A stretch of DNA of 64,000 nt from an uncultured Bacillaceae bacterium (GCA_947497585.1 CANMHG010000005.1:1-64000); one strand, 5' to 3'; positions 16,536 through 26,440 are shown, counted from the stretch's first letter. Notes: generated from the letters alone by a model not told the origin. Numbers and translations: made by a program.

Positions 16536-18482
16536 TCATTCGTTGATTAAAATCTTTACTTCTGTTGGTAGTGCCTGTTTAACTTGTTCAATCACTTCAT
16601 TTTGAGTTTGATCTGTTAAATAAATCGATATAATTCCTTTGTCCTCATGAGCCCTTATTAACCGCCCTACTCCTTGCTTGAGGCGAAGTATCATATACGG
16701 TACATCAACCTTCCAAAACGCATCTTCAACGTATTTACGCTTTGCCTGGAAAACAGGATCGTTTGGTGGAAACGGTAATGACCAAATGATTACATTTGAC
16801 AAGGATGGTCCTGGAATATCTAAACCTTCCCATAAATGAACCGCACAAAGTACTGTTTCCTCATTATTTTGAAAACGAGATACAAGTTGGCTTATTTCCT
16901 GTTCTCCCTCGAATAAGAAAGAAAAACTAGTAGTATTTGAAACCTCTTGCTTAAATCTCAATAATTCTTCTTTCGTGTTAAATAATACTAAAGCCCTACC
17001 GTCTGTCTTTTTCAATTGTTCAATGGTATATGAAACCTTGTTAAGGAACAAATTGTCATTCATTTTAAAAACAGGGGCTGAAATCGACATCTGTTCATCA
17101 TAATTAAATGGTGATTCTACAGAGAAAGAATCAAAATCTGTAACCCCTAAACTTGATGCTATATAGTCAAACGTTTGATTCTCTGAAAGAGTTGCTGAGG
17201 AGAAAATAAATGGCATTTTCTTAGAAAATACATTTTCTTTCAGAACAGCCTCTACGGCTCTTGGCATAATAACTAGTGTACTGTCTCCATCTCTAGTGTT
17301 CTCAATCCAGAAAATAGCTTCTGACTTCTCTAAGAGCAATTTAAGAGCAAATTCCATCTTATCAAGGTGCTCATCAACAATATTCAATTCATAGTGATCA
17401 ATTGTATATGTCTCACTTTCAAAAACAAGATCATCACCTATTTTGGAAAGCATCGTATATAAATTACTTGCAACTGTTCTTAACTCTGAATCAAACTGAA
17501 TATCCATTCGGTCTGATCCTTGTACCTTAGTCGAGCTCTTTTTTAAGAGTGTAAAGAATCTTTCATTTTGTTCAATCGAGCTTTCAATTAGGTAAGCAAA
17601 TTCTTCACGTATATCATTTTCTAATAGTCTAGTTAATAGGTTTTCAAGTGTTGTTTCTTTCACTCGATACGTTAAGGCTTTTTGAGCAGCAAATTCTAAC
17701 AGATGTCCTTCGTCAAAAACGACACAGCTACCCTCTGGTAATAAAGGGAGTTGCCCTTCACGTTTCCTTGCTTCAGATGTCCAAACATGTTCCATATAGA
17801 AGTCATGTGAGCAGATAATCAAATCTGTTGCTTTTCGGTAGTGCTCCCTTGATAAAGTTTGCCCACAACGATGTCGTTTTTCACAGGAAAAGCAATCTTG
17901 AAAAGTATCCCAAGCAACTAAATCCCAATCTTCATCTGGGATATCTGAGTAATTCTTCCTGTCACCATAATGATAAAACGATTGTAATGTTGAATGATTA
18001 TGTACAAACTCAGGTAGTTCACTATATAAATCATGTATTAACTCAGAATCATTTTTAACCATAACATCATCTAATTTACGCAGGCATAAATATTGATCTT
18101 GAGATTTGGCTAATCTTACATCTATGTTTAAGTCTAATGCAGTTGAAATTTTTGCAATGTCGCCCTCAGGCTTTACAAGTTGCTCAATTAATGACTCATC
18201 TGCACAAGCGATGATAGCAGGTTTGCCAGTGAATCTTGCATAGCACAGTGCATAGAGTAAATATACAATTGTTTTTCCTGTCCCTACCCCTGCCTCAGCA
18301 AAGACGATTGATTTATTTTTAAATGCCTTTTCAAGCTGAAATGCCATGTATATTTGTTCATCCCTTAATTCAAATCCCTTATCAGGAAGAATGTCATAGA
18401 AAATATCACCAATCCATTCATTAAGCTTATCAAAAAAATTGTCCTGCTTTGTAATTTGAAAGGGCAGTCGATCACGAATCAT
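16536..18482 (-). CDS. ypvA: XPD/DinG-like ATP-dependent helicase YpvA
   Basis: A 648-aa superfamily 2 helicase. Walker A is EAGVGTGKTIVYL near residue 62 and the DEAH box is DEGH in VVFDEGHLLE. Between them are four cysteines, one in YLCLRK and three in CFSCEKRHRC, which match the iron-sulfur cluster site of XPD/DinG helicases. The late motif VGRLIRA is motif VI. It likely unwinds 5'-tailed DNA; its cellular role is not settled. GGAGGTATTAATAA precedes ATG 18482. A separate DinG with an exonuclease domain is encoded at 45879. Confidence 0.9.
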   Translation of the reverse strand: MIRDRLPFQITKQDNFFDKLNEWIGDIFYDILPDKGFELRDEQIYMAFQLEKAFKNKSIVFAEAGVGTGKTIVYLLYALCYARFTGKPAIIACADESLIEQLVKPEGDIAKISTALDLNIDVRLAKSQDQYLCLRKLDDVMVKNDSELIHDLYSELPEFVHNHSTLQSFYHYGDRKNYSDIPDEDWDLVAWDTFQDCFSCEKRHRCGQTLSREHYRKATDLIICSHDFYMEHVWTSEARKREGQLPLLPEGSCVVFDEGHLLEFAAQKALTYRVKETTLENLLTRLLENDIREEFAYLIESSIEQNERFFTLLKKSSTKVQGSDRMDIQFDSELRTVASNLYTMLSKIGDDLVFESETYTIDHYELNIVDEHLDKMEFALKLLLEKSEAIFWIENTRDGDSTLVIMPRAVEAVLKENVFSKKMPFIFSSATLSENQTFDYIASSLGVTDFDSFSVESPFNYDEQMSISAPVFKMNDNLFLNKVSYTIEQLKKTDGRALVLFNTKEELLRFKQEVSNTTSFSFLFEGEQEISQLVSRFQNNEETVLCAVHLWEGLDIPGPSLSNVIIWSLPFPPNDPVFQAKRKYVEDAFWKVDVPYMILRLKQGVGRLIRAHEDKGIISIYLTDQTQNEVIEQVKQALPTEVKILINE

Positions 18483-18559
18483 TTATTAATACCTCCAGAA
18501 GATAAGACTAAAGGAAAATTATCATATATAACAATTGGTAAGTCAAATAAAACTGTGAA

Positions 18560-18591
18560 AATAAAAAGAAACTCGCCACATTTGGGCGAGT
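18560..18591 (-). terminator. Terminator after the 60-aa gene
   Basis: ACTCGCC and GGGCGAGT pair around ACATTT. The T-rich tail TTTCTTTTTATTTT lies on the minus strand, 23 bp after the stop at 18614. Confidence 0.8.
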
Positions 18592-18613
18592 AAAGTTAAT
18601 CTTATGGGTCTTG

Positions 18614-18796
18614 TTACTTTGTATAACGTAAATAATCTTTTTCAACTGAGGTAGCGTGTGAGAGAGCTTGCAGATATTCATCTTGTGCTTGTGAGATGTT
18701 ATCCATCACACTAATCTCTTGGCCCGCTTCACTCAATAGAGCTTTATATGAAGTTTCCAATGCTTCACGGATTTTAGAAAAGTCCATTGTATTCAA
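18614..18796 (-). CDS. Small helical hypothetical protein
   Basis: TTG 18796 is preceded by CAGGAGTGATTAAG, which is better spaced than the ATG three codons later, giving 60 aa. The product is helical and acidic, without Cys or membrane segments, ending SVEKDYLRYTK. It has its own terminator, so it is probably transcribed on its own. No family recognised. It lies upstream of ypvA on the same strand, with its terminator between them. Confidence 0.6.
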   Translation of the reverse strand: MNTMDFSKIREALETSYKALLSEAGQEISVMDNISQAQDEYLQALSHATSVEKDYLRYTK

Positions 18797-18922
18797 CTTA
18801 ATCACTCCTGTAAAACCGAATAATAAATAACAATTACATTTTATGTTTTGTTTGTAATTACTATTCACTTTATTTTTGCTATTTTACAAAGGCTATCCCA
18901 AATGATTTTCACTTTGAACATT

Positions 18923-19109
18923 GACCGTTCCTTTTCGCTGCAGGCACTTGCTTTCCGGGTGAATTATGAAAAAGCCCAACTACCGGCTTTTTCAAGGGCG
19001 AATTCCCATCGGGGAGGGATTCGAGCCTCCTCGGCGCTTTGCACCTGTGGGGTCTCGAACTTCCCTCTACTCCCGCAGGAGTCAAGTGCCTTCCGCTACA
19101 ATCCGCTCT
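18923..19109. repeat. Dispersed hairpin repeat, copy 2, interrupted
   Basis: This copy has the same left and right arms as the repeats at 6745, 26255 and 51288 but is about 50 bp longer, because an extra segment interrupts the left arm after GCTTTCCG. The remaining parts, GGGGAGGGATTCGAGCC through GGAGTCAAGTGCC, are intact, so the insertion is younger than the repeat. Confidence 0.88.
18958..19009. repeat. 52-nt inverted-repeat insertion inside copy 2
   Basis: The segment begins GGTGAATTATG and ends GCGAATTCCCAT. GAAAAAGCC and GGCTTTTTC form a perfect 9-bp stem around CAACTACC, flanked by an outer GAATT/AATTC pairing. It is absent from the other three copies. It carries no coding sequence. 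Confidence 0.7.
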
Positions 19110-19143
19110 TGCTATAATAAGCGTGTATCACATACAATATTTT

Positions 19144-20283
19144 TTAATCGCGCGGTGGTCTAGGGCCAAAGTATTGGTAGTAGTCGGTTTTGATAAATCC
19201 ATTGAATAGCTTTCTTTTTTTGGTTGCTGGTTTACCATAGCAATCCTCGAAGCTTTCGTTGGAGGTAAGCATATATACTGACCATGTATCTAGCTTGGAG
19301 AAGGCTTTACCCATCTCTCTATACATCGCTTCTACTGCTTTTTTCTCTCCTAAACGTTCACCGTATGGTGGGTTTCCTACAATAACACCATATTCCTTTT
19401 TGGAGGTAAAATCAGAAACTTGCATTTGTTTAAAACTAATGAGATCCGCAAATCCTGCTTCTTCTGCATTTTCTTTTGAAATTTGAATCATTCTATGATC
19501 AATGTCAAGCCCTGTAATATCTATAGGTTGGTCATATTTTGCAAGATCTTCAACTTCTTGTCTTGCGTCATCCCACGTATCTTTTCCAATCCAACTCCAT
19601 TGCTCAGAAACAAAGCTTCTATTAAAGCCTGGAGCTATATTTTGTCCGATCAGTGCTGCCTCAATAGGTAATGTTCCTGAACCACAAAACGGGTCGACAA
19701 ATGGTCGGTCAGGTGTCCAGTTTGTAAGTTTAATTAGTGTAGCTGCGAGAGTTTCTTTTATTGGAGCTTCACCCTGTCCAACTCTATAGCCTCTTTTATG
19801 TAACCCCGTTCCACTTGTATCTATGGTTAGGGTTGCAATATCTTTTAATAGTGCCACTTCAATACGGAAAAACGGACCATTTTCCTCAAGCCATCCTGTC
19901 TGCTTTTTATAATGTTTTTTTAAGTTTTCAACAACTGCTTTTTTTACAATACTTTGACAATCTGACACACTAAACAATTTGGACTTTACAGATTTACCTA
20001 TTACAGGAAACTCTGCATTTTCTGGCAGGTAATCCCCCCAGTTTAATGCTTTAGTCTTTTCAAAAAGCTCGTCAAAGCTTGTTGCCTTAAATTCGCCCAC
20101 TTTAACTTTCACACGGTCTGCTGTTCGTAGCCAAAGATTACTTCTGCAAATTGCCTTTTCATCTGCTTCAAATAGCACTTTTCCATTATCTACCGTACAT
20201 TCATACCCTAAATCACGTACTTCCTTAGCAACAATTGCTTCAATACCCATTGCTGCTGTTGCAATCAATGAAACTTTACCCAT
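19144..20283 (-). CDS. ypsC: 23S rRNA guanine-N2 methyltransferase YpsC (RlmL-like)
   Basis: A 379-aa enzyme with an N-terminal THUMP RNA-binding domain (about 45-160) and a class I methyltransferase domain. Visible motifs are the SAM loop FVDPFCGSGTLPIEAA and the catalytic motif GNPPYGERLG (NPPY), typical of N2-guanine methylation as in RlmL at 23S rRNA G2445. I start it at ATG 20283 behind AGGATGAG; the longer frame lacks a ribosome site. It lies just downstream of rnpB, as in B. subtilis. The precise target base is inferred from the family. Confidence 0.9.
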   Translation of the reverse strand: MGKVSLIATAAMGIEAIVAKEVRDLGYECTVDNGKVLFEADEKAICRSNLWLRTADRVKVKVGEFKATSFDELFEKTKALNWGDYLPENAEFPVIGKSVKSKLFSVSDCQSIVKKAVVENLKKHYKKQTGWLEENGPFFRIEVALLKDIATLTIDTSGTGLHKRGYRVGQGEAPIKETLAATLIKLTNWTPDRPFVDPFCGSGTLPIEAALIGQNIAPGFNRSFVSEQWSWIGKDTWDDARQEVEDLAKYDQPIDITGLDIDHRMIQISKENAEEAGFADLISFKQMQVSDFTSKKEYGVIVGNPPYGERLGEKKAVEAMYREMGKAFSKLDTWSVYMLTSNESFEDCYGKPATKKRKLFNGFIKTDYYQYFGPRPPRD

Positions 20284-20379
20284 TTTTATTCTCATCCTAA
20301 CATTACAAAATTTTATGTATTCATAAAGCACATTTACACTATATCTTCATGGTATCCTATTATTTATTAGTATACCCAA

Positions 20380-20410
20380 AATAAAAGCTCTCCTATAAAA
20401 GGAGAGCTTA
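20380..20410 (-). terminator. Terminator of rnpB
   Basis: AAGCTCTCC and GGAGAGCTT pair; the minus-strand tail is TTTATTTTGG. It lies about 20 nt after the 3' end of the RNase P RNA. Confidence 0.85.
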
Positions 20411-20430
20411 GATTATACGTTAAAGTTTAT

Positions 20431-20836
20431 ACGCATCAATAACGTTCTATAAGCCATGTTTTGTTCCAAGTACTACAAACGGCAAACTGCCTTGTACGAG
20501 GTGGTAATCATCTATCTACAGAATTGCTCTGTCCTTCTCCTTGTTGAGTTCCTAAGAGAAGGTGCCCCTACCAAATTTGGGTTTCTCGCTCGAGGGGTTT
20601 ACCCGTTCCACCCTTGTAATTTCTTACAAGACTACGTCACTGTGGCACTTTCAAGGTATTCAAGCCATATCCAGTAAAGGACTTAGGCTTTTTCCCTGCC
20701 GTTAGCCTAATTTTCTAGACTACCCTAGCTTATTTTTTCGCTAGGCACGAACACTACGGACATCTCAGTCCGTGCGAGCATGGACTTTCCTCTAAAGAAT
20801 AGTATTCTCCAGCGATTACCCGAACGTTATTAATGC
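20431..20836 (-). ncRNA. rnpB: RNase P RNA, B type
   Basis: The catalytic RNA that trims tRNA 5' ends, about 406 nt. Conserved blocks read on the minus strand include GAGGAAAGTCCATGCTCGC, GTTCGTGCCTAGCG, GAAAGTGCCACAGTGACG, AAACCCCTCGAGCGAGAAAC, and ACAAAACATGGCTTA near the 3' end. The ends pair as P1, with GCATTAATAACGTT against AACGTTATTGATGC. The B-type (Bacillus) arrangement and its place between gpsB and ypsC match B. subtilis. End positions are set from P1 and may be off by a few bases. Confidence 0.96.
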
Positions 20837-20901
20837 TGCTCACTAAGTATAGTAAATAAAACACTACTTCGCAACACTATTTCGTTTGTAAGATTTAACA
20901 A

Positions 20902-21207
20902 TTAGTCAAATAGCTTGTTTCCAAATACATGCTTTTCTAGGTTAGATAGCCTTTTTAGGATATCAAAATTTGTTGTTCCAGTTTGCGGTTGTGTTGGCTG
21001 TTTTTTAAATGAAGAATCTTCTAGTTGACGTTTTAAACGGATATTCTCTTGTTGAAGGTCTTCAAGCTCTTGCTGGAATAATTCATAATCTTTTATGATT
21101 AGATCTAGAAACTTGTCGACTTCCTCTTGCTTATACCCTCTCATGCCTGTTTTGAATTCTTTTTCTAAGATATCTTTAACTGATAGTTTAATTTTGTCTG
21201 TTATCAT
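20902..21207 (-). CDS. gpsB: Cell division and wall synthesis adaptor GpsB
   Basis: A 101-aa protein of the DivIVA/GpsB family. The N-terminal lipid- and PBP-binding motif is read as [20 protein letters not shown], followed by a coiled coil (about 35-70) and the C-terminal hexamer-forming segment [17 protein letters not shown]. GpsB shuttles PBP1 (PonA, also in this window) between side wall and septum. I start at ATG 21207, behind GAGGTGAATAGA, giving the usual family length; the longer frame is not conserved. Confidence 0.96.
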   Translation of the reverse strand: MITDKIKLSVKDILEKEFKTGMRGYKQEEVDKFLDLIIKDYELFQQELEDLQQENIRLKRQLEDSSFKKQPTQPQTGTTNFDILKRLSNLEKHVFGNKLFD

Positions 21208-21312
21208 TCTATTCACCTCGATACACTTTCCCCAATCTTCTCTTTCTATTTTTTCAAAAAACTTATGTCTTGTCAATTTTTCTTTTACTATCTAAGGCTC
21301 TTTTCGCTTTAC

Positions 21313-21879
21313 TTAAGTCCAAAAGTCATCTCTTTTAAGCAATTCTTCTTCTACAATTATTTGTAAGTCATAAGAGTTAATCATAATAATTTCGTAGGGC
21401 ATTTTTTCGGATTTTTTCTTCGCCTCTTGAAGGATATATTGAGGATTACCCGGCTTTTCATCATCGTATAAAAGCAAAAGAGCATCACTCTTATCAACGA
21501 AAAAATGATTTTTTAATCGAAACTGGTTTGGATTTTCATATTTTTTATTTGTAATGCTGTTTACATAGTCGGCTTGAGACAGTATATACTCATAATACTC
21601 TTTCTTATCTTCCTTCCAGTTTTCCTCCTGGTCAAGGAATGGGGTGAAAACTCCGACTTTCAGTTGCTCATACTCCATTTGAAGCTCATATGTAATTTCT
21701 GCCGCCCATAATTCTGTACCTAGTTGTCCACTGATTATTACCCACTCTAATCCATTTTGTGCTAATTGTTCAAGTTGTTTCCTTAATGCTTTTTTTATAT
21801 ATTCTACTTCAGGTTGTTCATTTTTGAAGATCCCAAGCTCATGCGGCTTGTATCCTGATACTGCGACAATACGAATCAA
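21313..21879 (-). CDS. ypsA: SLOG-superfamily protein YpsA (DUF1273)
   Basis: About 188 aa, close to the 180 aa of B. subtilis YpsA. The SLOG nucleotide-binding fold is visible as [10 protein letters not shown] near the N-terminus and [13 protein letters not shown] in the middle, with [13 protein letters not shown] later. YpsA affects cell division and binds a nucleotide-like ligand; its enzymatic activity is not known. The start is TTG 21879 with AAAGGAG 12 nt upstream, an unusual choice but the only one giving the family length. It precedes gpsB on the minus strand, as in B. subtilis. Confidence 0.85.
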   Translation of the reverse strand: MIRIVAVSGYKPHELGIFKNEQPEVEYIKKALRKQLEQLAQNGLEWVIISGQLGTELWAAEITYELQMEYEQLKVGVFTPFLDQEENWKEDKKEYYEYILSQADYVNSITNKKYENPNQFRLKNHFFVDKSDALLLLYDDEKPGNPQYILQEAKKKSEKMPYEIIMINSYDLQIIVEEELLKRDDFWT

Positions 21880-21958
21880 TTTTTTAGGTAACTCCTTTAC
21901 TATAGTTAATAAAAGAGAAACAGGAACTAAAACGATAGCTCCTGTTTCTATATAATTA

Positions 21959-22198
21959 TTATCTACCAAAGAATGGTCTTCTTGGCATTCCAGGACCACA
22001 ATTAAAGTGTTGATGAGAAACTTCATTTACAACAGACTCAGTGTGCGGATAATAGTGTACGTGCTCATACATTTGATGATTCACATGTTGAGTATGTGAC
22101 GGATGAATGTGTGGAACCACCGTCTTATTACAATAATGTTGAACATTACATTTCGTTGGATATACAATCGGTGCCATCATGTTTGGTCTACCATTCAT
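21959..22198 (-). CDS. cotD: Inner spore coat protein CotD
   Basis: A 79-aa His- and Pro-rich protein that begins [15 protein letters not shown] and has the CotD pattern [15 protein letters not shown] followed by [10 protein letters not shown]. CotD is an inner coat protein made in the mother cell. AAAGGAGATTTTAATT precedes ATG 22198, and a sigma-K type promoter lies 38 bp before the gene. It neighbours ypsA as in B. subtilis. Confidence 0.93.
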   Translation of the reverse strand: MNGRPNMMAPIVYPTKCNVQHYCNKTVVPHIHPSHTQHVNHQMYEHVHYYPHTESVVNEVSHQHFNCGPGMPRRPFFGR

Positions 22199-22235
22199 AA
22201 TTAAAATCTCCTTTCCATCATCTGTGTTACACTAT

Positions 22236-22263
22236 TAGCCTATGAAGAAAAGGAGTCACATGT
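22236..22263 (-). promoter_or_regulatory. Sigma-K promoter of cotD
   Basis: On the minus strand ACA at 22263-22261 and CATAGGCTA at 22244-22236 are separated by 16 nt. This fits the sigma-K pattern (AC, 16-17 nt, CATA-N3-TA), and the late mother-cell timing expected for cotD. Confidence 0.75.
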
Positions 22264-22564
22264 ACTGATACAAACACCTATTTTTCCTGGATATTTTAGA
22301 ATACCCATTATTATATTGTAAAATTACTATCCTTAATTCCAGAAAGAATTAGAGTGATAGCAACTAAAACGAAAAAATATAAAAAAAGTACTTTTTTATA
22401 CAACTTTGCTCTCTCCAATATAGTAAAATATGAATCTATACAAGACCACATTTTACACCTATCAACATTTTTCTACAATGTTAATATCAGGAATCAATCA
22501 AAATGTAACTGAAATGACAAAAATTGACGAAAAAACTCTAATCCTGCGCTTGCCCGGGCAATAT
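22264..22564. other. Gene-free stretch between cotD and mrfB
   Basis: AT-rich sequence with no supported frame or conserved RNA. A short palindrome AAAAAAGTACTTTTTT at about 22384 could act as a weak terminator. I see nothing else. Confidence 0.5.
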
Positions 22565-23815
22565 TTACTGAACATTCCTTCTTTTCTTCTTCTTTTCGAG
22601 GCGAAGAATCCGTTTTTCGAGTTCTTCTATTTCATTCTTAACCTGGAGACTATTGCTGATTTCTAAACCCTCACTTGCAAACTGCAAAGCCTTTAGATAA
22701 TCCTTTTCTTTATGTTCGTAAAGCTTTGATAATTCAATACCTGTTTTGAGTCTTAAGTGTTTATCTGCACTGTCGTACACTTCAAGAAATTCTGCAATCG
22801 CTTCATTCCACTTTTTATTCTTCTTTAACATTGAAGCTATTGCAAACTTAGCCTTTAAAGAATCTTTATTATCCAAACTTGCAGCATGTAGGTATCCTCT
22901 TTTTGCTTCGTCTTTTTCTCCTAATGTATCAAACCAACGAGCGATTTCAAACTGATCTGATGAAGAATCATCAGATGATAGCAAAAGATTAGATAAATGG
23001 ATATATAGAGTTACTAACGATAAGATATCCACTTCATTATGATGCATAACACCAAATATACCCTCAGGATTTTTATGCTCAATAAAATCGAAATAAATCA
23101 TCGGTGCTAAGTAGCCTGGAACATCCTTTTCCCTAGAGATATTAAGTATTTCCTTTTCAACAACTGATAGTCGCACCGAGTCTAGTTTATTCTTCCATAA
23201 TCTACGTGATGCATGATATAAATCAAAATGACCGAACTCTGGAAGTTTCGGGAGTGAATCTCGAATTAAGGTATGCCTGGTTTTAAGCTGTGGCCAATCA
23301 AAGGATTTGCCGTTATAGGTGACTAATGTCGTGTAATCCACAGATGATAGGAAACTCTGATAAAGTGCCACTTCTCCACCTGGGCTCGGTAAAAAGTGTT
23401 GAGTCAAGATTATCTCATCTTCTGTTAGACGTGCATGACCTAGTAGAAAGATCGTGTTTCCTGCTCCACCACCTAATCCAGTTGTCTCCGTATCAAAGAA
23501 AAATAAATCTTCCGCTCTATGATTTTTACTAGATAATGGGTGATCCACTTTTGTCTCATTCCAACTGGATACAACTTTCTTTAATTCTTTAAATTGATAG
23601 ATTCCATGCTTCGTCTCAAGTGGGAACCTTACTTCTCGAACAAAGCAATAAGAATCATCAAAATAAAAAGGCTTTGCCCCATATTCCTCCCACTTATCAA
23701 GATGTGGAATATCTATACTTAATGAAAGTTTATCTATATATTCATTTTGCTCGCGAGGTTGGGGATTAGTAGAAATATGACTTTTTAACCGATTTAGCTT
23801 ACTTTTAATTGACAC
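22565..23815 (-). CDS. mrfB: DEDDh exonuclease MrfB (YprB)
   Basis: A 416-aa protein with an RNase H-fold exonuclease domain: FFDTETTGLGGGAGNTIFLL supplies the first Asp-Glu pair and FDWPQLKTRH, FDLYHASRRLW and HHNEVDILSL the other acidic motifs. The C-terminal third is TPR-like helical repeats and a basic tail. In B. subtilis MrfA and MrfB (mitomycin repair factors) act together in excision of mitomycin C adducts. The start is GTG 23815 behind GGGGGAAGGTCG. It follows mrfA by 21 bp, one operon. Confidence 0.92.
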   Translation of the reverse strand: MSIKSKLNRLKSHISTNPQPREQNEYIDKLSLSIDIPHLDKWEEYGAKPFYFDDSYCFVREVRFPLETKHGIYQFKELKKVVSSWNETKVDHPLSSKNHRAEDLFFFDTETTGLGGGAGNTIFLLGHARLTEDEIILTQHFLPSPGGEVALYQSFLSSVDYTTLVTYNGKSFDWPQLKTRHTLIRDSLPKLPEFGHFDLYHASRRLWKNKLDSVRLSVVEKEILNISREKDVPGYLAPMIYFDFIEHKNPEGIFGVMHHNEVDILSLVTLYIHLSNLLLSSDDSSSDQFEIARWFDTLGEKDEAKRGYLHAASLDNKDSLKAKFAIASMLKKNKKWNEAIAEFLEVYDSADKHLRLKTGIELSKLYEHKEKDYLKALQFASEGLEISNSLQVKNEIEELEKRILRLEKKKKRRNVQ

Positions 23816-23836
23816 CGACCTTCCCCCGCTTCTACT

Positions 23837-26110
23837 TTATTTATTTCTAAGCCGATCGATCAGCTTAAGAGTATCTACTTTTACATGTTCATTAACTACA
23901 TCGGTTCCAATACAAGAAGGGCAACCATCTTGACAGGAACAATAAGAAATCATATTCTCCGCCTCTTCAAGTATAGATTCCATTATTTCATACACTTTAT
24001 CACTTAAACCAACACCACCTGGGTATCGGTCGTATAAAAATATTGTCGGTTGCTCGTTGTGTAAAGCCTTTACTTGCGGAACAACATGTAAGTCCGAAGG
24101 ATCACACATGACTAGTAAGGGGGCAACATGACGAAGTACATTTGCAATACCAATTAGACCCTCTTCTAGCCTTTGCTCACTTAAATCTTTAACATCTTCT
24201 TTATTTAGACTTATCCAAGCAGCTGATGTGTGGAGCTCCTCTTCTGGAAGATGAATAGGACCTGAACCGATATTTTCATGAGTTTCAAACTTGATTTTTT
24301 TAAAAATAGTCGCCATTGCTTGTACAGTTACATCTCCAAATCCTATTTCAAGTTTATCTTGAGTACGCTGTTTATCAATCTCTAACACTCGTAACTGTAC
24401 AGCTAAATTGGCATCTGTAAAATAGTCAACGTCCACTTCTCGAACGAAGGCTTTTTTCTCCTCCCAATCTAGCTTCTCCACTTGAAATTGGACTCCTTGA
24501 TGTAAGTAAATGGCTTCATCATGCAAGAGCGTCATTGCACTAAATCGGTCCATTTCTCCAATTACTTTAACAGCTGCTACATTTGATTGATCAATAATAA
24601 CCACATTCTCTTGTGAAGCAGAGCGCAAGCTAATATTATGTGCGGGGAAAGAATCATTCATCCAATACCACTTGTTCCCATTTTGATGAAGCACTCTTTC
24701 TTCTGTTAGAAATTCTAATAGTTCTTCTAATTCAATACCACCAAATGTATCTCCTTCTTTAAAAGGAAGTTCATAAGCAGCACATTTAAGGTGATCAACA
24801 AGAATGACTAAATTATTTGGATTAATTCGAGCAGTCTCTGGATTGCTACTAAAGAAGTAGTCCGGATGTTGAATGATATACTGGTCTAACGGACTTGAAC
24901 TAGCGACCATTATAATAATGGCTTCGCCTTGCCTTCTCCCTGCTCTTCCTGCTTGCTGCCAAGCGCTTGCTATGGTTCCGGGATAACCAGTCATTATACA
25001 CACTTGTAATTGACCTATGTCTACTCCTAATTCAAGAGCATTCGTGCTTACAACCCCATAAATGTCTCCGTTTCGCAAGCCTTTCTCAATTTCACGCCTT
25101 TGTTTAGGTAAGTATCCACCTCGATATCCTCGTATCGACTTTGCCCCAAGCTGATTTTTAACAAGCTCTTGTAGATACGTAAGAATAATTTCAACTCTTA
25201 CCCTACTTCGTGCAAAGACAATTGTCTGGATTTTATTCTTTAAAAACTCACTAGCAAGGTTTCTCACCTCAAGTGTAGCACTACGTCTAATGTTAAGTGG
25301 CTTATTCACAATTGGTGGGTTATAAAAAACGAAGTGCTTCTTGCCCGTAGGTGCACCATTGTTATTAATAAGTGTCATCTCTTCTCCAGATAATTGCTCT
25401 GCAAGTTCTTTAGGATTAGCAATAGTCGCAGATGTACACATAAAGACAGGTTTACTTCCATAGAATTCGCAAATCCTTTTTAACCTACGTATTACATTGG
25501 CTACATGGCTTCCAAAGACTCCGCGATATATATGAAGCTCATCAATCACCACAAATTTAAGATTCTCAAATAAAGAAACCCATTTTGTATGATGTGGTAA
25601 AATCGCTGAATGGAGCATATCTGGATTGGTAATGACAATATGTCCCGCTTTTCTTACTACCTGCCTGATATTTGCTGCTGTGTCTCCGTCATAAGTATAA
25701 CTATTTATAGATGCGTCCATCTCTTCTATTATTTCATTTAGTTCACTCTTTTGGTCTTGTGCGAGTGCTTTAGTAGGGAACAAATAGAGTGCTCTACTTT
25801 GGCTATTTTCCAATATATTTTGTAATACAGGCAGATTATAGCAAAGTGTTTTCCCTGAAGCTGTAGGTGTTACAGCCACAAAGCTCTTTTTGTCTGTCGC
25901 TGTCTTAAATGCACTTTCCTGATGTGTATATAGGGCGTTTATCCCTCTTTTATGTAAAGCTGCTTTGAGCTTATCATCAATTGTTTCGGGTAATTCTACA
26001 GTATCTGCAGGTTTTGGCTCAATCGTATGCCAATGAATTAGATTCTCTTGGAACTGTGGTGTTTGTTTTATAACATCTATTACCTCTTGGATATTCTTCC
26101 GAACCTTCAT
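23837..26110 (-). CDS. mrfA: DNA repair helicase MrfA (YprA)
   Basis: A 757-aa superfamily 2 helicase. Motif I is TPTASGKT near residue 83, motif II is DELH, and motif VI is QQAGRAGRRQG. The C-terminal DUF1998-type domain holds a zinc-binding cluster read as CSCQDGCPSC, with further acidic and aromatic positions. It is a 3'-5' helicase that works with MrfB in mitomycin adduct repair. GAGGTG is 8 nt before ATG 26110; a GTG one codon earlier is less well placed. Length agrees with B. subtilis YprA (749 aa). Confidence 0.95.
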   Translation of the reverse strand: MKVRKNIQEVIDVIKQTPQFQENLIHWHTIEPKPADTVELPETIDDKLKAALHKRGINALYTHQESAFKTATDKKSFVAVTPTASGKTLCYNLPVLQNILENSQSRALYLFPTKALAQDQKSELNEIIEEMDASINSYTYDGDTAANIRQVVRKAGHIVITNPDMLHSAILPHHTKWVSLFENLKFVVIDELHIYRGVFGSHVANVIRRLKRICEFYGSKPVFMCTSATIANPKELAEQLSGEEMTLINNNGAPTGKKHFVFYNPPIVNKPLNIRRSATLEVRNLASEFLKNKIQTIVFARSRVRVEIILTYLQELVKNQLGAKSIRGYRGGYLPKQRREIEKGLRNGDIYGVVSTNALELGVDIGQLQVCIMTGYPGTIASAWQQAGRAGRRQGEAIIIMVASSSPLDQYIIQHPDYFFSSNPETARINPNNLVILVDHLKCAAYELPFKEGDTFGGIELEELLEFLTEERVLHQNGNKWYWMNDSFPAHNISLRSASQENVVIIDQSNVAAVKVIGEMDRFSAMTLLHDEAIYLHQGVQFQVEKLDWEEKKAFVREVDVDYFTDANLAVQLRVLEIDKQRTQDKLEIGFGDVTVQAMATIFKKIKFETHENIGSGPIHLPEEELHTSAAWISLNKEDVKDLSEQRLEEGLIGIANVLRHVAPLLVMCDPSDLHVVPQVKALHNEQPTIFLYDRYPGGVGLSDKVYEIMESILEEAENMISYCSCQDGCPSCIGTDVVNEHVKVDTLKLIDRLRNK

Positions 26111-26254
26111 CACATATTCACCTCTTCGTTACTCCTATTGTATCGAATGAACGTTCGTTGTTAAAGACCTAAGTTTTTGGAAATCAATGATTAAATAATA
26201 GAATTTTAAATAAGAGGCTCATTGCTCAAATATTATTGCTCTCACCCTGAAAAT

Positions 26255-26392
26255 TGACCGTTCCTTTGCGCTGCAGGCATTTGCTTTCCGCGGGGAGGGA
26301 TGCGAGCCTCCTCGGTGCCACGCGCCTGTGGGGTCTCGCACTTCCCTCCACGTCCCGCAGGAGTCAAATGCCTTCCGCTCCAATACACTCTT
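26255..26392. repeat. Dispersed hairpin repeat, copy 3
   Basis: An uninterrupted copy, from GACCGTTCC to CAATACACTC, with arms GGCATTTGCTTTCCGCGGGG and CCCGCAGGAGTCAAATGCC. The T for C change in the left arm (GGCATTTG) is matched in the right arm (CAAATGCC). This compensation shows that the hairpin itself, not only the sequence, has been kept. Confidence 0.9.
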
Positions 26393-26440
26393 ATAAAAAA
26401 TACAGTCAGGTGCATCAAACTACCGAAAAGAGCCTAACAA

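Noticed and set aside
22430..22666. Plus-strand frame entering mrfB
   Set aside because: It overlaps the conserved mrfB end, lacks a ribosome site and gives no recognisable protein.
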